A DNA stretch of 64,000 nucleotides from Hepatobacter sp965661165 (GTDB taxonomy: Bacteria > Pseudomonadota > Alphaproteobacteria > Holosporales > Hepatobacteraceae). The translations under genes were made by a program, and so were the position numbers. Positions 8,963 to 17,828 of this stretch are shown here, in pieces. Position 1 is the stretch's first letter, and each line of letters begins with the position of its first letter. The stretch spans positions 50,565 to 114,564 of the forward strand of contig CBFICL010000001.1 in NCBI GenBank assembly GCA_965661165.1, written 5' to 3'. The notes under the pieces are model-generated. The model was not told the DNA's origin. It was given only the letters and a program-made list of their open reading frames with translations, and did no database searches.

Positions 8963-9877
8963 ATGGGCCGAAAAGCACGCACATTTCTTGTTGCTTTGTT
9001 TGTTTTTGTGTGGCTTCCGAAGTGTATGTATGCGCCTCCACAAGCTAACGTACCTTTGTCACAGGTAAGGCCCATTGGGTATGTTGACAATCGTACGCAT
9101 TTTCGCGGCTTTTCTTTTTCTGTTTTTCAAGGGTTTGAAACCTGGGGAACGCCCATTTCCCTGACCCACAAGATCAAATATAGCGACGACCTGGCCATTA
9201 CAGGGTTTCGCGGTGGACTGGCGTTGGGCTATTTCTTTGAAATTTACAATGGCGCCTTTTTTCTTGAGGCCGCTGCCGCCACCAACCCGATGAAAGAGGT
9301 AAACATTGGGCAAATTTTTGACAACCTGCAGCCTATGGTAACGCTAAGACGATCAGATGTGAGCGCATCAGGCACACTGGGGTTGGGCAGCAAGCTCACC
9401 AAAAACACGGCGTTTTTTTTGATTGCTGGCGTTGATGCTGCCATGGCCACCATTGACGTGATTGATGACCCTGAAGCCTTTGTGCAAGATTTTAATAATC
9501 GCACCACACATGAGCCCCCTATTACAGCGAATACTGTGTTGCCACAAACAAGAGACCCTGCTGTCAATTTGCCTGCAACGCCTCCTGCTCCCCCAGCGCC
9601 TTATGCCTGGGCTGAAGACAGGTTTACTCAACCGGCCCAAGGCCTTTCTGCGGCCATTAGTGATATGAACCAAAATCCCTACACCATGACCCGCAAGCGC
9701 TTGCCCATGCTTACGGGACGCTTAGGATTTCGCATTGCCTCCATGGTGAATGAGCATGTGTCTTTCCAAATTGAATTTGCCGGGCGGTGGTCGCATATCT
9801 CCATGCCTAATTCCTATATCAACACCATCAAAACCAGCGGGATCGATTGTCAAATCCGCCTTGGCTATCACTTTTAA
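8963..9877 (+). CDS. Outer-membrane beta-barrel / surface antigen-like protein
   Basis: 304 aa, probably an outer-membrane porin-like or OmpA-like barrel. It has a signal peptide (hydrophobic LVALFVFVWLP, cleavage near MYA), alternating amphipathic strands (for example FRGFSFSVFQGFE, ITGFRGGLALGYFFEI, ASGTLGLGSKL), a Pro/Ala-rich loop around residues 195-215, and a final strand ending in GYHF. A terminal Phe is the usual barrel-assembly (BAM) recognition residue. Exact family not recognised. The ATG at 8963 is chosen because the earlier in-frame ATG at 8942 reaches a stop after five codons. A weak terminator follows. Confidence 0.8.
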   Translation: MGRKARTFLVALFVFVWLPKCMYAPPQANVPLSQVRPIGYVDNRTHFRGFSFSVFQGFETWGTPISLTHKIKYSDDLAITGFRGGLALGYFFEIYNGAFFLEAAAATNPMKEVNIGQIFDNLQPMVTLRRSDVSASGTLGLGSKLTKNTAFFLIAGVDAAMATIDVIDDPEAFVQDFNNRTTHEPPITANTVLPQTRDPAVNLPATPPAPPAPYAWAEDRFTQPAQGLSAAISDMNQNPYTMTRKRLPMLTGRLGFRIASMVNEHVSFQIEFAGRWSHISMPNSYINTIKTSGIDCQIRLGYHF

Positions 9878-9898
9878 AGGCATGGGTGAGGTTGAATC

Positions 9899-9929
9899 TG
9901 CGCGCCTAGCAAGCCGGCGCACTTTTTTG
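9899..9929 (+). terminator. Possible rho-independent terminator after the outer-membrane protein
   Basis: Five-base stem TGCGC/GCGCA (9899-9903 and 9917-9921) followed by CTTTTTT. The loop is long (13 bases), so the call is tentative. Confidence 0.4.
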
Positions 9930-10086
9930 CCACATGTTGACGGTAAGCTCAAGAAAATGATCCCCATGTTACCGGAGGGTTGACTTCACGTGATCCTTAA
10001 GTGGGGGGCAATAGATATCAGGCTGGCGCTCACATTACCCTCAGCGAAGGCATGCACCAGTTTGTCAAGCCCTATGCTTCTGCTTC

Positions 10087-11655
10087 TCACGCACGTTGCT
10101 GTGTGGCCGGTGGGTCGGGGATGTCACGCTGTTTGTTCCGGTGGGGGCAATAGCGTAGGGCTTCAGCAATATGCACTTTGTGGATGTCCTCTTGCCCGGC
10201 AAGGTCGGCAAGGGTGCGGGCCACACGCAAAACGCGATGATAGGCCCGGGTCGATAAATGCCATGTGTGACTGGCTTGACGCAACAGGGTGAGGCCGCTA
10301 GAGGTAAGCTCCAGAAAAGGTTGAAGATCTGCAACAGGCACGTGGCCGTTCATCCAGCGTCGAAAGGATGAGATTTCTTTCAAGCGTTCCTTTTGACGCG
10401 CTTGGGCGGCCAACACCCGCTTTTGGATGACGCTGCTACTTTCAGGCTCGCCTTGACCTTCTTGCTCAAAGGGTGAGAGGGCCGGGACATGAACCTCAAG
10501 ATCGATGCGGTCCATCAACGGACCTGAAAGGCGGGCTTGGTATTTTTCTCCACACACCGGGGCTTTACGACATTGCTTATGCACAGTGCCTAAATAGCCG
10601 CAGGGACAAGGATTCATGGCCGCCACAAGCTGTGTATGGGCCGGATAGGTGATGTGCGCGTTGGCCCGGGCAATAGTGATCTCGCCTGACTCAAGGGGTT
10701 GCCGCAACGATTCAAGGAGTGGGCGCGAAAATTCGGGCAATTCATCCAAAAACAACACACCCTTGTGGGCCAGCGACAGTTCACCAGGCTTGCTTCGATG
10801 TCCGCCCCCCAAAAGCGCCGGCACAGACGTGGCATGATGCGGCGCCCGAAACGGTCTTTGGGTTAAGAGTGTGTTGTCGGTAAGGGCGCCAGCCAGGCTG
10901 TGTATGGCCGTGACTTCCAATGATTCTTCAGGGGTAAGGGGCGATAAGATGGACGGCAAACTTTCTGCCAGAAGCGATTTGCCTGATCCAGGCGGCCCCA
11001 CCATCAACACATTGTGCCCCCCGGCCGCTGCAATTTCAAGCACCCGTTTTGCTGTATCTTGCCCCAAAATATCTTTCATATCGCGTTGAGACGATGTGTG
11101 TTTTTTTATGATAGCTTGGGGCCTGGACAACACCTGGGTGCCCTTGATGTGATTGATGATGTCCAGCAGATGGGGCGCGGCAATGATGGTTAAGTCACCC
11201 ACCCATGCGGCTTCTGCCCCTCCTTCTTGTGAGCATATCAACCCCTTATGCACTGATGACGCATGAAGCGCGGTGGATAGCGTACCCCACGTTTTAAGAA
11301 TCTGTCCATCCAGAGCTAATTCACCAACAGCAATGAATTGGTCCATAAACCCGGCATCTAAGGCGCCAATCGCTGTTAATAGCCCCAACGCAATGGGAAG
11401 ATCATAGTGCGTGCCTTCTTTTTGAAGATCGGCAGGCGACAGGTTGATGGTGATCCGTTTGGGAGGCAGCGCCAAACCCATGCCATAAAGGGCCGCCCGC
11501 ACACGCTCTTTAGATTCGGCCACTGCCTTATCGGGAAGCCCTACAAGATGAAAGGCCGGCAACCCCGACGCCAGCTGAACCTGCACATCCACAGATGTCA
11601 CATGAAGGCCCCTGAAACAGACCGTTGCCGTGCGCGATAGTTTAAGCATACCCAT
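10087..11655 (-). CDS. comM: YifB/ComM family Mg-chelatase-like AAA+ ATPase
   Basis: 522 aa. ComM is a hexameric branch-migration helicase acting in natural transformation and recombination where studied. The N-terminal lon-protease-like fold (HLVGLPDKAVAESKERVRAA) is followed by the AAA+ domain with Walker A GPPGSGKSLLAESLP, Walker B VLFLDELPEF, the cysteine cluster NPCPCGYLG, and the C-terminal Mg_chelatase_C region (LSTRAYHRVLRVARTLADL). AGAGG lies 8 bases upstream of the ATG at 11655. No competence genes are nearby. Confidence 0.93.
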   Translation of the reverse strand: MGMLKLSRTATVCFRGLHVTSVDVQVQLASGLPAFHLVGLPDKAVAESKERVRAALYGMGLALPPKRITINLSPADLQKEGTHYDLPIALGLLTAIGALDAGFMDQFIAVGELALDGQILKTWGTLSTALHASSVHKGLICSQEGGAEAAWVGDLTIIAAPHLLDIINHIKGTQVLSRPQAIIKKHTSSQRDMKDILGQDTAKRVLEIAAAGGHNVLMVGPPGSGKSLLAESLPSILSPLTPEESLEVTAIHSLAGALTDNTLLTQRPFRAPHHATSVPALLGGGHRSKPGELSLAHKGVLFLDELPEFSRPLLESLRQPLESGEITIARANAHITYPAHTQLVAAMNPCPCGYLGTVHKQCRKAPVCGEKYQARLSGPLMDRIDLEVHVPALSPFEQEGQGEPESSSVIQKRVLAAQARQKERLKEISSFRRWMNGHVPVADLQPFLELTSSGLTLLRQASHTWHLSTRAYHRVLRVARTLADLAGQEDIHKVHIAEALRYCPHRNKQRDIPDPPATQQRA

Positions 11656-11795
11656 GCTGAAGCCTCTTATGTCTAAGAGATAGATATAGACGAAAGCTTC
11701 TAGAATAGAAAGAATAAAGTCAAAAAAAATGCACAGAAGGCAATTTTGCCCTATATTTTTATAAATAACTGTTATTGTTAGTTTTTTATGACAGA

Positions 11796-13124
11796 TTATT
11801 TGTTATCATTAAAAAGCTTTACCTGTGTCTTGGTGAAGGATGTGACAGTAAATCCGTCTATCAACTCATGAAAAAGAGCGTGCCAATTAAGCTCAACATG
11901 CAGGCGCATAAGGGCCGAGCCAATGCCCACGGCTGCGCGATCGAGGAACACAAATTCTTTGGGCGGCATCATGCCTCCTTTTTCGCGCAAGAGCTTATGC
12001 ACCTCTTCGGCAGTTTTGCGGCCTATCTCGCCTGAAGGGTCGGTGGTGATGAGGCGTGAGCGGTTATCAAGCAGGGGGTCATAGAGAAAACGGGCCCACA
12101 AGGTGAGCGGTTCGTAGAGATCATGGGATAGCTGGGTAAAGCCCAATTGCTCATAAGCTTCTTGAATGGTGGCTTTATGGTTTTGCTCAAGACCTTTGAA
12201 CAGGTGCAAGATGCCCGCCACCGTTTTGGCTTTAAAGACGCGGACACAGCCAAAATCCAGCATATTGAGGGTGCGGTCATGGGGGCTGAGGGTGTAGTTA
12301 CCCAGGTGAGGGTCACCATGCAGCAGGCCTGCCGTATAAAGGGGGCGCCACCAGGCTTGGAACAGACGCGTGGCGATATCTTGCCGCACAGAAGCTGAGG
12401 CCTTGCAGAAGGTAAGAATGGAATCACCCTCCAGCCAAGACATGGTCAAAAGGCGTTTGGTGGAAAGATTCGCAAAAACCTTGGGCACAGCCACGCCCTG
12501 TTGTTTTTTGCTAAGAATTTGTTCAAACCAGCGGATATGTCGCGCTTCCTGCTCATAATCAAGCTCTTCATAAAGGCGTTCTTTGATTTCCGCTTGAAAA
12601 TTGTCTGTGAGAATAGCGCCGCCATAGCGTTCATAGATTTTGCAAAGCAGGGAGAGGTGTTTGAGATCTGTCTGAATGGCTGAGGCCATGTCTGGATATT
12701 GGAGTTTGAGCGCCAGCTCGTGTCCATCGCGTGTGGTGGCTTTATGGATTTGACCCAAGGAGGCGGCAAATATAGGTTTGTCATCAAAGTGCGCAAAGTG
12801 TGTGCGCCACTGGGGGCCTAATTCGCCCTTCATACGCCGTTTCGCAAAAGAGGGTCCCATGGGCGGGGCGTGGGCATTTAAAGTTAAGAAAGCATCTGCA
12901 TAAGCAGGGGGGAGCATGCCGGGCACGGTGGCCAGGATTTGTCCAATCTTCATGATGGGGCCTTTCAGGTGACCCAATTCTTGGGCCAGCGTTTGCGCAA
13001 AAACCTGTTCATCAGGGGCGAGGCGCAGGCGCTCTTCCATATTTTGCAAAAAAACGCGGCCCAAAGTGCGCGCCGTGCTCCACGTACGACTCCATTTTGT
13101 GGGTGGCTCTTTGGGGTGATCCAT
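11796..13124 (-). CDS. ABC1/AarF/UbiB-family atypical kinase
   Basis: Atypical protein-kinase-like ATPase family linked to ubiquinone and lipid metabolism. Family motifs are present: the KxGQ region (HLKGPIMKIGQILAT), the Ala-rich loop FAASLGQIHKA, ExD (YEELDYEQEA), catalytic HGDPHLGNY and metal-binding MLDFGCV. I chose the ATG at 13124 (442 aa) because the 18 residues upstream, from the ATG at 13178, are hydrophobic and unlike the family. Neither start has a strong ribosome-binding site. No ubi genes are nearby, so the substrate cannot be inferred. Confidence 0.85.
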   Translation of the reverse strand: MDHPKEPPTKWSRTWSTARTLGRVFLQNMEERLRLAPDEQVFAQTLAQELGHLKGPIMKIGQILATVPGMLPPAYADAFLTLNAHAPPMGPSFAKRRMKGELGPQWRTHFAHFDDKPIFAASLGQIHKATTRDGHELALKLQYPDMASAIQTDLKHLSLLCKIYERYGGAILTDNFQAEIKERLYEELDYEQEARHIRWFEQILSKKQQGVAVPKVFANLSTKRLLTMSWLEGDSILTFCKASASVRQDIATRLFQAWWRPLYTAGLLHGDPHLGNYTLSPHDRTLNMLDFGCVRVFKAKTVAGILHLFKGLEQNHKATIQEAYEQLGFTQLSHDLYEPLTLWARFLYDPLLDNRSRLITTDPSGEIGRKTAEEVHKLLREKGGMMPPKEFVFLDRAAVGIGSALMRLHVELNWHALFHELIDGFTVTSFTKTQVKLFNDNK

Positions 13125-13306
13125 ACAGGCAAATTCATAGACCGTTGAGGTGAGTGTAACAAAAAAAACTATTCCCATGTTAATGATAACAATCAGACAG
13201 AAGGGCAGGCAAAAATCTTTTAAAACAAAACATGGGTGAATCTTTATAGATCGATGATAGGGTTTTTGTTAGGTTGGTTGGAAACTCAGAATGTGCGAGT
13301 CTGTCC

Positions 13307-15145
13307 ATGCGTTGTTTGTTACGCCTTTGTGTTCTTTTGGCTTTGTGGGCATGCGCTGTCTCAAAGGGCGCTGTTCTTGTGGGCGCGTCGGCAGAGCGCG
13401 TGACGGCCATCGCCATGCGCGGAGAGCCCAAGCACGCCAAAGGGTTGACGCATTTCTCTGTTTATAACCCTGATGCGCCCCAAGGTGGGCATGTGCATTT
13501 TGCGGAAATCAAGCATGTGTTTGACACAGTCAACCCCTTTGCTTTTGGGGCCAACTGCGCCCAAGGGGTGGGGCGCTATCACTTTCTCACGTTTGACACA
13601 TTGATGGAAAAAGCTCCCAATGAGCCCTTTTCCCTTTATGGGCGTTTGGCAAAATCTGTCATATTAGCGCCGGATCGTTCGTCCATTACCTTCTATCTTG
13701 ATCCACGCGCGCGCTTTCATGATGGCTCGCCTGTGTTGGCATCTGATGTGAAAGCCACGTTCGAAATTTTGGCAGAAAGGGCCGGGCCGGCCTATAAACT
13801 TTTTCATGCCAAAATTAAAAGCATTGATATTCTTGGCAAGCGTGTTGTGCGTATTGTGTTCTATCCCTTGGCTGATGGAAACTATGATAAAGAAGCCCCC
13901 TTTACGGTGGCGATGCGCGCTATTTTATCTGAAAAAGATATAAAAAATCGTGATTTTAATCAAGATCCCTTGCGACCCCTGATGGGAAGTGGTCCATACA
14001 CGATCGAATCGGTGGATCCGGGCCGATCTATCACCTTTGTGCGTGCGCGCAATTATTGGGGCCATGATCTTCCGGCCCTGAAGGGGTTATACAATTTTGA
14101 GCGCATTACCTATGACTATTTTTCCTCTGATGTGGTGGCGTTTGAGGCCTTTAAGGCGGGCCTGGTAGACCATTGGGTGGAGACATCACCGCAGCGGTGG
14201 GCGTCGGGGTATGATTTTCCGGCAGCAAAGCGCAATGCCGTGGTGCGCACACCTGTGTTTTTCAAAGATGCTGCCATTGTCACTTTTTTGGTGTTCAACC
14301 TCAAGCGCGCGCCGTTGCATCATCGCCACGTACGGTTGGCATTAGGGGGGTTGTTTGACTTTGAATGGATGAATAAAAACCTTCATCATAACACCTACAG
14401 CCGCAACGCCAGCCATTTTGCTGTGATGCCCTTTGAGGCGAAAGATCCCATCACGGCAGCAGAAAAAGGCGCTCTGATGGCTCTGCCTGATGTGCCGTCC
14501 TATGCTTTTGAGCCCATGCCCACACTGACGAAAACAAAAGGTGATGGCAACATTCGACCTTTGTTGGGGCCATCCCAGGCGCTGTTTAAGAAGGCCGGTT
14601 GGGCCTATCGAAAGGGGGCCCTACGGCACATCAAAACCGGCAAGCCCATGACCTTGACGCTGGTGATCACCGATCGTCGTTTTGAAAAGCTGGCCCTTAT
14701 GTACAAGCGGGGGTTAAAGAAAGCAGGCGTGACCTTAACCATCAAGCTTGTCGACAGCGCGCACTATCAAAAACTGCTGGCACAACGGGACTATGATATG
14801 ATCATTACCAGTTATGGGACGGGCCTTTCCCCCGGCATCGAGCAACAACTTTATTATGGAAGCTATTTTGCGGATGTGCCTTCGCGCAACCACGCCGGGG
14901 TCAACAGCAAAGCCATTGATGCCGTGATTGATAACATGATTCGCGCAGATAGCCACGAAGCTCAGGTTTTTTATTGTCAGCTCTTAGATCGTTTGTTGCG
15001 TGTGGGCTATTATATGGTACCACTGGGCTATAAATCGTCGTCTGATGTGGCGTTTTGGCGCTGCCTGGCCCATCCGCCTCTGAAAACCCATTTTATTCCC
15101 TCCATTTATGCATGGTGGTGGGTGCCTGGATGCAAAAAGCAATAG
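13307..15145 (+). CDS. Periplasmic peptide/oligopeptide-binding protein, YejA-like (SBP family 5)
   Basis: Solute-binding component of a peptide-type ABC importer. Start chosen at ATG 13307 (612 aa), which begins the signal peptide (MRCLLRLCVLLALWACAVS); the earlier TTG at 13274 adds 11 polar residues. The mature part has the family-5 pattern: YNPDAPQGGHV, DTLMEKAPNEPFSLYGRLA, then DRSSITFYLDPRARFHDG with DV in the next helix, as in YejA. No yejBEF-type permease or ATPase genes adjoin it, so it must work with components elsewhere or have another role. Confidence 0.85.
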   Translation: MRCLLRLCVLLALWACAVSKGAVLVGASAERVTAIAMRGEPKHAKGLTHFSVYNPDAPQGGHVHFAEIKHVFDTVNPFAFGANCAQGVGRYHFLTFDTLMEKAPNEPFSLYGRLAKSVILAPDRSSITFYLDPRARFHDGSPVLASDVKATFEILAERAGPAYKLFHAKIKSIDILGKRVVRIVFYPLADGNYDKEAPFTVAMRAILSEKDIKNRDFNQDPLRPLMGSGPYTIESVDPGRSITFVRARNYWGHDLPALKGLYNFERITYDYFSSDVVAFEAFKAGLVDHWVETSPQRWASGYDFPAAKRNAVVRTPVFFKDAAIVTFLVFNLKRAPLHHRHVRLALGGLFDFEWMNKNLHHNTYSRNASHFAVMPFEAKDPITAAEKGALMALPDVPSYAFEPMPTLTKTKGDGNIRPLLGPSQALFKKAGWAYRKGALRHIKTGKPMTLTLVITDRRFEKLALMYKRGLKKAGVTLTIKLVDSAHYQKLLAQRDYDMIITSYGTGLSPGIEQQLYYGSYFADVPSRNHAGVNSKAIDAVIDNMIRADSHEAQVFYCQLLDRLLRVGYYMVPLGYKSSSDVAFWRCLAHPPLKTHFIPSIYAWWWVPGCKKQ

Positions 15146-15221
15146 CTCGTTAGCATGATCGACTCTTAAAGGCGCACGCGCGGTTCTGTCAGATAGATAG
15201 CGGGCGCGTGGAGCGCGTCTT

Positions 15222-16247
15222 TTAGGGCGTGGCAAAATTGAACTGATGTACCCAGCGCGTATCGTTGGCAAAAAAGGAGCGCAGGTCTTGGATGTTGTAT
15301 TTCAGCATCGTCAAACGCTCTACGCCCATGCCAAAAGCCCACCCCTGATAGCGCTGAGGGTCAAGGTTCATTTCTTTCAGCACATTCGGATGAACCATGC
15401 CGCACCCCAAAACCTCCAGCCACTTTTGATGATGGCGGCTTTCAGGGTTATGAGGGTCGTCAAACAACACGTCCACCTCAGCTGAAGGCTTTGTGAACGG
15501 AAAGAAGTTAGGGCGAAAGCGCAACTTCATGGGGCGCTCAAAAAAGGTGTTAAGAAAAAATTCAAGGCACCATTTCAGGTGACCCATATGAATGCCAGGC
15601 TCAATCACTAAGCCTTCAATTTGGTGAAACATCGGTGTGTGTGTGGCATCATAGTCATCGCGATAGACCTTGCCAGGGGCGATAATGCGCAAGGGCGGCC
15701 TTTCTTCGGCCAAGGTGCGTATTTGCACGCTGGAGGTGTGTGTGCGAAGCAACAACGCGCGATCTTGAATATAAAATGTGTCATGGGACAAACGCGCCGG
15801 GTGGTGAGCCGGAATGTTAAGGGCCGTAAAATTGTGATAGTCATCTTCAATCTCAGGCCCTTGGCGCACGGAAAAATCCATTCTTTCAAAAATGCGCACC
15901 ATGTCTGCCATGGCTTTCGAAAGCGGGTGATAGCTGCCAAGGCACGCATCCGCAGGTGAAGGGGGCAGGGTCACGTCACAGGCATCTTGCTCAAGCTGGG
16001 CGAGACGTTCTGATTCTTGCAAAAGGCGATACTTTTCTTTCCACAGGGCATGAAAATCGGCCTTTATTTGGTTTAAGCACGCCCCTTTTTCTTGACGCTC
16101 AGCGGGCGTGAGGTTCTTGAGTTTTTTCATCTCAAGGGTGAGGGCGCCATTTTTTCCCGAAAAAGCAAGGCGTACGGTCTCAAGATCATGCAGTGTGTTG
16201 GCTTGCGTAATGCGTTGCGCAAAAGTCTCTAGATTGATCGTTTCCAT
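15222..16247 (-). CDS. pheS: Phenylalanyl-tRNA synthetase alpha subunit
   Basis: Catalytic class II subunit of the alpha2-beta2 PheRS. Start placed at ATG 16247 (341 aa; METINLETFAQ), since the extra 14 upstream residues do not resemble PheS. It has an N-terminal coiled-coil (residues 1-85), then motif 2 (IAPGKVYRDDYDATHTPMFHQIEG) and the Phe-pocket/motif 3 region (FRPNFFPFTKPSAEVDV, WAFGMGVERLTMLKY). pheT is not adjacent: it lies 3.5 kb away on the opposite strand beyond the cyd genes, an unusual arrangement. Confidence 0.95.
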   Translation of the reverse strand: METINLETFAQRITQANTLHDLETVRLAFSGKNGALTLEMKKLKNLTPAERQEKGACLNQIKADFHALWKEKYRLLQESERLAQLEQDACDVTLPPSPADACLGSYHPLSKAMADMVRIFERMDFSVRQGPEIEDDYHNFTALNIPAHHPARLSHDTFYIQDRALLLRTHTSSVQIRTLAEERPPLRIIAPGKVYRDDYDATHTPMFHQIEGLVIEPGIHMGHLKWCLEFFLNTFFERPMKLRFRPNFFPFTKPSAEVDVLFDDPHNPESRHHQKWLEVLGCGMVHPNVLKEMNLDPQRYQGWAFGMGVERLTMLKYNIQDLRSFFANDTRWVHQFNFATP

Positions 16248-16364
16248 ACCTTTTGTTCTATACACGAAGTCAGGCAGCGGGATCAACAAGAAAACACAAG
16301 ATCTTTCAGCAAAGGCAGACCTTGTGTTTTCTTGACCTAAGGGGGCACTCCCCCCACTCAGGTG

Positions 16365-16655
16365 TTAAGACTTTGTTTTGGGCTTGCGGGGGCCGGGTGA
16401 GGCTTTTGTTTTTTTGGGCTTGGTGCTTGGAGAGTCAGGTGCAGGGGTGGCTGGGCTGATTTCGTTCGCAGCCTTTTGCGCACCTTTAGAAGGCTGCCCC
16501 TTTCCTGCCAGCTTATCAAGAAGTTTAAGAGAAGAGGGTGACAGTGATTCATCACGCACGCCTTGATTTTCTTCAAGGCTTTCCCGATAGGTTGCATACC
16601 ACACAATAACACATGAAATGAGGGCAAGACTGATGGCCCAAAAGGCATACCACAT
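16365..16655 (-). CDS. cydX: CydX-like small subunit of cytochrome bd oxidase with a long tail
   Basis: 96 aa, 9 bases downstream of cydB on the same strand with an AGGAGAT ribosome-binding site. The N-terminus (MWYAFWAISLALISCVIVW) matches the CydX/YbgT pattern: MWY start and one membrane helix. CydX is normally 30-50 aa; here a polar tail of about 65 residues rich in K, P, A and S follows. The role would be to stabilise the CydAB haem site. Assignment rests on the N-terminus and the operon position. Confidence 0.75.
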   Translation of the reverse strand: MWYAFWAISLALISCVIVWYATYRESLEENQGVRDESLSPSSLKLLDKLAGKGQPSKGAQKAANEISPATPAPDSPSTKPKKTKASPGPRKPKTKS

Positions 16656-16664
16656 AGATATCTC

Positions 16665-17810
16665 CTAATATAACTCGTGCGATTTCTTTTGAATGTCCTG
16701 CTTACTGACAGGACCCTTTAAGACATCATAGACCCAAGATGCTAACCAGATCATCAACGGCACAAAAATAAGGGCAGAAATCAGCATAATAATCAGAGTA
16801 AGGCGACTGCTTGAGGCATCCCACAAGGTGAGACTGTGATTCACATTGGTGAGCGACGTGAGCAAAATAGGATAATTACCCAAACCCACACTGGCAATCA
16901 CCATGGCCATCCGGACACAGCTCACCACAAAGGCCCAAAAGGCATGCTTGAGATACATTCTGTGAATCAATACAGTGAGGCCAATGAAGCACACAAGAGA
17001 AATCAAGGTGCCTGCAGATAAGGGCAACCAACTCAAAAAATCTTTGGCCGGCTCCACAGCTAATACAGATTTAGCCAAAGGGTTGGAAGGCATGTCTGTG
17101 CTCATGATGACATCGCGCAAGGGAATGGTGACGCGCCACACACACAAGAACACAAAGTACATCACAATGCTGGCCCACAACCGCAAGGGGATAAAATCCT
17201 GAACCTTCTTTTTTAAGGAGCCCTCTGTTTTGACACACAAATAAAGCGCGCCGTGGGTGACAAAAAGTAAAAGCCACACAAACCCTGAAGCCAGCGCGAG
17301 GGGGTGAAAGAGACTTGGAAGGTTGTTGTAGGCAATGAGCCGCAGATTGTCGTCAAACTCAAAGTAGGCACCACTGACAAGGGCACCAAGGACCAAGCCA
17401 AAGCATAACGAAGGAATAACGCCGCCTAAAAAGAGGCACGCATCCCACATGCCGCGCCATTTGGTGTTTTCAAGCTTGCTGCGGTATTTAAAGCCCACAG
17501 GCCGCAAAATCAGCGACGCCAAGACAAAAAACAGCGGCAAGTAAAACCCTGTAAACAGTGCGCCATATAATAACGGCCATGCTGCAAAAATAGCGCCTGC
17601 CGCGAGGATAAGCCAAGCTTGGTTGCCTTCCCAGACAGGCCCTACGGTGTTAAGGAGCACGCGTCGCTCTTCGTCTTTTTTGGATACAAAAGGCATCAGG
17701 GATGCTACACCGAGGTCAAAGCCATCTGTGAGTGCAAAGATCCAAAAAATGACACCCAACAATACCCACCAAATGATACGCAAGACGGTATAATCAAATA
17801 AGATGTCCAT
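16665..17810 (-). CDS. cydB: Cytochrome bd ubiquinol oxidase subunit II
   Basis: Inner-membrane subunit of the high-affinity quinol oxidase. The 381 aa protein has eight or more hydrophobic helices and the CydB N-terminus (LRIIWWVLLGVIFWIFALTD, GFDLGV, NTVGPVWEGNQAWLI). AAGGAAC precedes the ATG, and the gene starts 18 bases after the end of cydA. With cydA and the cydX-like gene it forms one minus-strand operon. Confidence 0.96.
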   Translation of the reverse strand: MDILFDYTVLRIIWWVLLGVIFWIFALTDGFDLGVASLMPFVSKKDEERRVLLNTVGPVWEGNQAWLILAAGAIFAAWPLLYGALFTGFYLPLFFVLASLILRPVGFKYRSKLENTKWRGMWDACLFLGGVIPSLCFGLVLGALVSGAYFEFDDNLRLIAYNNLPSLFHPLALASGFVWLLLFVTHGALYLCVKTEGSLKKKVQDFIPLRLWASIVMYFVFLCVWRVTIPLRDVIMSTDMPSNPLAKSVLAVEPAKDFLSWLPLSAGTLISLVCFIGLTVLIHRMYLKHAFWAFVVSCVRMAMVIASVGLGNYPILLTSLTNVNHSLTLWDASSSRLTLIIMLISALIFVPLMIWLASWVYDVLKGPVSKQDIQKKSHELY

Positions 17811-17828
17811 GGTCTGTGTGTTCCTTCT

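Noticed and set aside
9990..10292. 100-codon plus-strand frame near the end of comM
   Set aside because: It lies mostly antisense to the conserved comM C-terminus and has no ribosome-binding site or recognisable content.
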